Source: Gnetum montanum (Eukaryota; Streptophyta; Gnetopsida; Gnetales; Gnetaceae). From it: a stretch of 47,904 bases of DNA. Below, piece by piece: positions 43,001 through 47,904 of this stretch (the stretch's first letter is position 1; each line of letters begins with the position of its first letter). Under the pieces are notes generated by a model, which worked only from the letters and a program-made list of their open reading frames with translations, was not told the DNA's origin and did not search any database. Location of the stretch: the NCBI GenBank assembly GCA_015680685.1, contig MNCI01011403.1:239450-287353 (forward strand). The letters are read 5' to 3'. Made by a program: the position numbers and the translations under genes.

Positions 43001-43321
43001 AAAAAGGTGTCGCAACAGACTTGGCTCAATAGCTTGCATATTTTCAAGAATACAGAGACAAAGCTAGAGCCTACAAGGAGGAACGACGAGTGTTGCAGCT
43101 TGATATGTCAAGGCAAATCAAATGTTTTCGCAACTACCCTGTCCATGGGAGGTGCTGACTCCATCAAACATCAGAACATTAGCATGGATGGCACAGGATC
43201 CCTAAACTGAAGAGGAGAAAATCCAGGCCATACTTCAATGCCATCAAGTCCCAAGACCTAGAGCACAAGACAAGGGAAAGACACCTATGGAGGAGCCACC
43301 ACCACCTGGAACTACATGATT
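40050..43321 (+). pseudogene. Mobile-domain-like / coiled-coil protein gene (element C)
   Basis: A probable 5' exon (to about 40296, donor-like AAGG|GTAATG) and a main exon from 40530 after TGATTGCAG. The main exon starts basic (KRGQWKGPAQGGSKRPGRGK), then after a frameshift near 40800 gives KFASKAIRDHLKGS, VDFSVQAILEVL, WLEKMYGKEDKTF and YHLFPTKGLKRIS, which align with exon 4 of the B accessory gene. An acidic region and long heptad-like sequence follow (QRLQERLVDL, AHINTISAQHTD, LRTQLEQQV, KKILQKLEIANSKLEVV). Many stops. It occupies the place of pol in sense orientation. The fold recalls putative plant transposon and mobile-domain proteins; function is unknown. Confidence 0.65.
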
Positions 43322-43502
43322 TCCATCAATTTTGTAGCCATAGGATTTTCTTTCACATTCTTTGTGTTGTGTCTCAATTTTTTTCTGAGTCCACACTGCG
43401 GCATGAACCCATTCTCACTAGTCAATAATCCCATACCTATCCATTGTGTAATCATTGGAGCTTGTTCTCACTATAACTCAAGGATGAGTTTTCATTCAGT
43501 CG

Positions 43503-43510
43503 TGGGGGTA
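43503..43510 (+). other. Polypurine tract of element C
   Basis: GTGGGGGTA directly before the 3' LTR start TGATGAGT. Short but correctly placed. Confidence 0.55.
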
Positions 43511-44309
43511 TGATGAGTTATCATTTTGTTAGCTACGATATTGCATACGTGATATTGCAGCTTGTCTCCTCATCCATAAATAAGAGGTAGACATCTGGTA
43601 GGAATTTTTTTAGTTCCTTTAAATTTTTCTTTAAGTGTTTAGTTTTAAGTAGTTCTTCTCTCAATCCCCTTTCTCCAGTGCATGCTCACAGTGTGGTGAT
43701 TGTAATTGTATGGCATCCTTATTCGAGTGTGACGTACTTGGACACGTACATGAATGGCAATAAAGATCGAGATTACTTCATCATTGCAACATTCACTTAA
43801 TTTTAATTATTTAATTATTATTTTTATTTACTACTTTCGTAGTTAATATCTCTCTACCTTTATCTCCTAGTAACGCGGAATGAGTACAACTTGATCACGA
43901 GCATTTAAGTGTGACTACTTGGTAACCCAGTAGCATACCTAGGATCTATGCTTGGTAATCATAGTAGTAGTCATGCACGAGGTCCAAGATATGTACAAAT
44001 GATTAAGGAACAGATGCTCATCGTACTTAGGCTAGTTTAGATTCCCTCTCCCTTTCCTCTTAGCTTAATTAAAGATATTTTCTATTGCCTCTAGGAGTAG
44101 CACTAGGTTAGAAATCACATCATACACCTCACTCTAGACTAAACCATACATGACAAAGCTAATACTAGTCCAGGTGGGAAGACAGCGAACTACGACCTAC
44201 GGGTAACTGTCTAGATACCACAACTAGTCCGTCTACAAAGTTCAACTAGATCCTGTGTGAAACGCTCGTATTCATATGGTTGAGTGTAGGGGTACCTCAC
44301 CACTCATCA
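43511..44309 (+). repeat. 3' LTR of element C
   Basis: Starts TGATGAGT and ends ACTCATCA. Direct repeat of 35688-36488. The TATA box is altered to CATAAATA, and the palindrome to ATATTGCATACGTGATAT. Confidence 0.93.
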
Positions 44310-44314
44310 GCCTT

Positions 44315-45100
44315 GATGATTACCAACTTGCCATGTTTCAAAAATGCATACTTCATGCTAGTAGGTCTCTTGTTTAAAACTTTCATGGATTTCCAACTCT
44401 CCTCAATTGGTATCATCGTTTTCATTATCAGAGAGTTGGTGATGGACTTGCTCTAGTTTATCTATGCCTTCAATATAGGCACATGTTAGATTCTTAGCAA
44501 GTTCCATTCAAAGAGTGCTGCTTCCAAGATTAGTTGTCAACCACTAGATACCCTCCTATTTTGTGGTTGCTGCAAACAGGCACCTTTGAACTTTAGATTC
44601 ATCTGCACAGTGTCTACATGCTTTGATAGATGTGCTCTTGATATACTAGAGTTTCTACACATAGTTACATCCAGTATCAGTATACGTAATTCATGGAACT
44701 CTCTTCTTCTCAATCTTTTCAAATTCATTCTTCTTGAAAATTTCCAAGGAGAGATCTTTGATGCCCATTCACACTTCAACAGTGTTCAACCATGCCTTTC
44801 CCATAATAATTGGAAAGTCTTCCTTACAATTATCAACCTTGATTAGTAGAAAACTGGCAGGATAGAACCACCCACAAATAGTGGTCATAATGTCCTCCAC
44901 AAATTCTAAAGGAACTGTGATTGACTAGTCTACCAATTCTAGATGAATATTACTCTTCATAAGAGGCAGCAGGTTCCATGCTTTGTACATGTCATGGGAA
45001 ATTAGATTGACTTCAGAACCTGAATTAAGAAGATCCTTGCATAGCTTATGTCCAGCAATCTACAAGTAAATGAGAGGACTTCTAGGATAAAATCTTTTTT
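44315..45100 (-). pseudogene. Aspartic protease region (element D)
   Basis: LLNSGSEVNLIS (about 45000) is the active site with Asp changed to Asn. FPIIMGKAWLNTVEVWMGIKD (about 44750-44815) is the Athila-type equivalent of the conserved GRPWL block. Frame breaks are frequent. It lies directly beside the insertion point of element C. Confidence 0.6.
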
Positions 45101-47610
45101 CTGGGAAGGTTTCCAGCCTTGATCCAATCAAATACAACATGGGTTAACATGACAATGCAAATCTTAGAAGGCATTTGGTTTGAAGGGCTCTCAAAAGGAT
45201 TTGATGTAGAGGATGATGGAGAGATAGGATGGCTAGCCACATTAGTCGGTGAGGAATTTGGAGGATTGTTGGGTTAGAAGAATGACCGTTTTCGAGATTT
45301 GGGTTTTAAACCATTCAATTGAAAAGCTTGCTATAAGTTGACAGCCCTAGTAGTGTTATGATGTTACGTCTATGGTGGAATTTTGCCTTGCATAGATGGA
45401 GTAGGAGGTAATTGGGTGGAGGATGAAGGAGCATGTGCTAAAGGATGAGAAGGATGACAGGAATATGGGGTTTCTCCTTTAGTAGATGGAGAATGAGTTA
45501 TGTGATACTCTGGAAGGTAGTAGTGATGCTAAAAAGAAACATGACTAGAAGATTCACATAGAGACATTGGTTGTTGAACATAATACCCATATGGATTTGG
45601 CTACCTATAAGGGTATTACTGTCTTAGTGGTGGCATCCCCCATGATTGTGGATGTTTCTAGTACTAGTATTTCTCATATGGCTATGATGGAGCTTCACTT
45701 GGATAATAAGCTTGTTGTTGGTGGTGGAACCACCTTGGATTAACTTGAGGATAAAGCAATCTTTTGGGTGCTTGCTATCTTGCCAATATAGGATTTAGCA
45801 TATACATCCTAGACTCCTACAAGTGTGACATGATAGGGAAACATCCTTTGGGATGTTTGTATTGGTAGATGTCACACTAACCATCATCATTTGATTCTAT
45901 CTCTATAACTTATTTTACTACCACAGCCTTGTCCTTACCCCTTTGGTAGGCATGTTCAAGTTCTTTCTGCCTCATACAGTTATGGTCACTACTCTACTCT
46001 CTTGATTCTTCTGTGATCTTTAGAGTAGTTTGAAATTTTTCATCCAACGAATCCCACATTTTATCTACCTTGGCCAAAATTTTAGACATAAACTTTTGGA
46101 TTGACAAGGTCTTTTTGTTCACCACCTCATCAAGTGGTGACTCCTCCTTATTATTGCAAAATTGGACCTCCTTTTTTCTAATGGAAAGATCCTTATGATA
46201 TTCCTCAACACTTTCTTGTTTCCTCAATTCTCCTTCTTCTTTTGCTACTTGCTTTATTAGCCTTTGGATTTGATAGGCTCTAATTTCTAATAGTCTTCCT
46301 TGGGCATAAATCCCAAGAGTTCTTCTCGTTTCAAATTTAAGTCTATATATGATGTGGCAAAGTTATTCTTGCTAGGAATAACCATGGCTAGGGCATTAGT
46401 GTATGAGAGAATAGTATCTACCCATGGTGAAATCCAAGGGTTCATGTGTTTCTTGCTTCCATCCTTAGATCTACCTTCTTAGATTAGACACTTGGAAGTA
46501 CATCTAATATTTATCATTGAATAATTCTAGCATTATACTCCACTTGCGAATGGATTCTGACTCCAAGGACCGATACCAGCTTTTGGCTTCCTTGATGAGT
46601 GTTTTGTGAAATAGCTTTAATTTCTGCCAATCATTTTCAACATTTTTTAAGGCACAGGCATCATGAAAGGATTAAAGATGTGTTTGTAGATCAAAGTTAT
46701 ATCCCCCTCAAATTTGGGAATATTTTTCATGTTAAGTTGCTTGATCTGACTATCTTTCACATGCCTAGTTGGAATTTTCACTACCTCTACAATATTCAAC
46801 ATACTCCAAGTTGCCAACAAAGGCTCATCATCATCATTATTTCAATGATGCTTATGATGTCCTTTGCTACCCCTTCATTCATGGTGGGCCTGACAATCAT
46901 TTATGTCCCACTATTCACCTTTATCACGGTTGTTCTTTCAGCGATGTCTTTTAGAGCTAGAAGAGGAAGAAGAAGGTGTAGACGAAGAGGATGAAGGAGG
47001 AGGACTACCACCACCATGGTGTTTGCCACCTCCTCTATGCTTCTCATAGCCACATTCATAAGCTTTCTTGTCATCTTGATGCTTGCTTGAGCCCTTGCTT
47101 GGATTCCCACTTTTGCCTGAACCCAGATTGTTGATAGTGGACTGCAACTTTAGGCTCAAGTCCCCATTACCAATATCAAGGGGTGGAGAATCTTCATGTT
47201 GAGAACCCCTAGTGGGAGGATCCTCATTGTTTTTTTTTTTTGAGCAGGAATAAAGGATTGGTGAACTGTTTCCTCTTCATAGCCTCATTATGCTTCTCCT
47301 GGTGTCAATCTCTCCTGCGTTGTGTTTCAGTGGGACTATAGTCCCGGTAGTCATAGTCATGCACAACGTACTCTTCTTAAAGATCCTAGATGCCCAACCT
47401 CCCAAGAGTTTGGAGAAGCATCTTGAACATAGATCGATCAGGAGGCATTATAATGTTGCTCTCCATATCTCATCATCGTAGTTGTTTATCATAGTGTAGG
47501 ATGAAGGTGAAGTTAGGCACATACTCATCTGGATGAGTATATATCACCTTGCATTCTTAAGGCATTGGTGGTTTAGTATCATTGTGCTTATGAGAAGAAG
47601 ACATTCTACA
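45101..47610 (-). pseudogene. Gag-like region (element D)
   Basis: Begins near 47605 with MSSSHKHNDTKPPMP, passes a Gly/His/Ser-rich stretch (GGGKHHGGGSPPPSSSSS, about 46950-47040), then NNDDEPLLATWSM, which aligns with element C's Gag, and IPKFEGDI. A later Lys/Glu-rich piece (45994-46227) is coiled-coil-like. Pro/Tyr-rich sequence at 45300-45800 corresponds to the tail of C's Gag. Many stops and frameshifts. Confidence 0.6.
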
Positions 47611-47736
47611 ATTAAAATAAGTTATTAGTGTGCTTAAATTATTATATTTACTTTTAGAATGATTTTGAACCTTAGGGTTCATCCAACGATATTAATGATT
47701 TTTACTATGCCTAAATAGTGCACATTTTAAACAAAA

Positions 47737-47759
47737 CGAATCCTCAGTAACTGTGCTAA
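47737..47759 (-). other. Primer-binding site of element D
   Basis: Minus strand TTAGCACAGTTACTGAGGA directly after the LTR end. It matches element C's site in most positions, with differences mainly of the deamination type. Confidence 0.5.
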
Positions 47760-47904
47760 TGATGAGTGGTGAGTACCCCTACGTTCAACCATACGAATCA
47801 CTAAGTGTTCATGCACAATCTAGTTGAATTCTATGGATTCTATGTCTTCTAGTACACTAGTCTCCAAGAAGTGAAATTACCCTAACAGTCATTTGTTATC
47901 TTCC
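47760..47904 (-). repeat. 5' LTR of element D, 3' end only
   Basis: TGATGAGTGGTGAG at 47760 is the reverse complement of the C LTR end, and similarity continues through CCATACGAAT to the window edge. The rest lies outside. Confidence 0.75.

Larger units (their letters stand above)
35688..44309 (+). mobile_element. Element C: Athila-type LTR element with gag and a second gene instead of pol
   Basis: 8622 bases bounded by LTRs of about 800 bases (35688-36488 and 43511-44309) with inverted ends TGATGAGT/ACTCATCA and flanked by the 5-base duplication GCCTT (35683-35687 and 44310-44314). Contains a tRNA-Asp-type primer site, gag (36622-38609), a gene-free 1.4 kb, a gene with its own promoter (39980-43320) and a G-rich polypurine tract. 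No RT or integrase is visible, so it is non-autonomous. Inserted into element D. Confidence 0.9.
33000..47904 (-). mobile_element. Element D: old Athila-like Ty3/gypsy element, split by element C
   Basis: Minus strand. 5' LTR end at 47760 (continuing past the window), primer site, gag (about 47600-45200), protease (about 45060-44500), then element C inserted at 44310/35687, then RT, RNase H and integrase (35640-33000). The LTR fragment is related to element C's LTR. Catalytic FMDDF in RT is the form common in Athila elements. All genes are riddled with stops. Confidence 0.75.

Overview
This window looks like nuclear DNA of a vascular plant with a large, retrotransposon-rich genome. The evidence is plant Ty3/gypsy LTR retrotransposons of two lineages (Tat-like and Athila-like), plant-type introns and decay dominated by C-to-T changes. 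I cannot name the species. I recognise no intact host gene and no tRNA or rRNA gene.

Layout. (1) 1-5280, element E, minus strand, the least decayed: start of protease, long Gag, leader and a 1.6 kb 5' LTR. (2) 5281-13493, element A, plus strand, an old Tat-like remnant: an antisense accessory gene (5389-7880), pol (8079-11640), a tandem array, a purine tract and a stub of 3' LTR. E lies at its left end and B begins inside its 3' LTR. (3) 13494-30656, element B, minus strand, about 17 kb: 3' LTR, polypurine tract, 3' arrays, integrase, two RNase H domains and RT, then a complete antisense accessory gene (plus strand, 20248-24809), then protease, Gag, leader and a truncated 5' LTR. (4) 30657-32999, AT-rich and unassigned. 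(5) 33000-47904, element D, an old Athila-like element on the minus strand, split by (6) element C (35688-44309, plus strand). C is an LTR element with 0.8 kb LTRs, a GCCTT target duplication, a tRNA-Asp-type primer site, a gag and a second sense gene in place of pol.

Main result. The two Tat-like copies that reach this far (A and B) both carry an intron-bearing gene in antisense orientation just upstream of RT; in B it lies between protease and RT. In B it has its own TATA box, seven inferred exons whose boundaries keep the frame, and a polyA signal. The predicted protein joins an FCP1/NIF-like phosphatase domain with lost catalytic aspartates, a domain resembling plant mobile domains, an acidic linker and a coiled coil. 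C, from the other lineage, has a related mobile-domain/coiled-coil gene in sense orientation with its own LTR-like promoter.

Non-coding parts of B and E are packed with GCGTA/TACGC palindromes (LTR U3, leader, first intron of the accessory gene). Arrays built on TAGTTTAnnGTC sit after protease, before RT and after integrase. My hypothesis is a retrotransposon-encoded regulatory or anti-silencing module: a trans-acting accessory protein plus clustered cis motifs. All copies here carry disabling mutations, so the window shows the architecture and not a working element.
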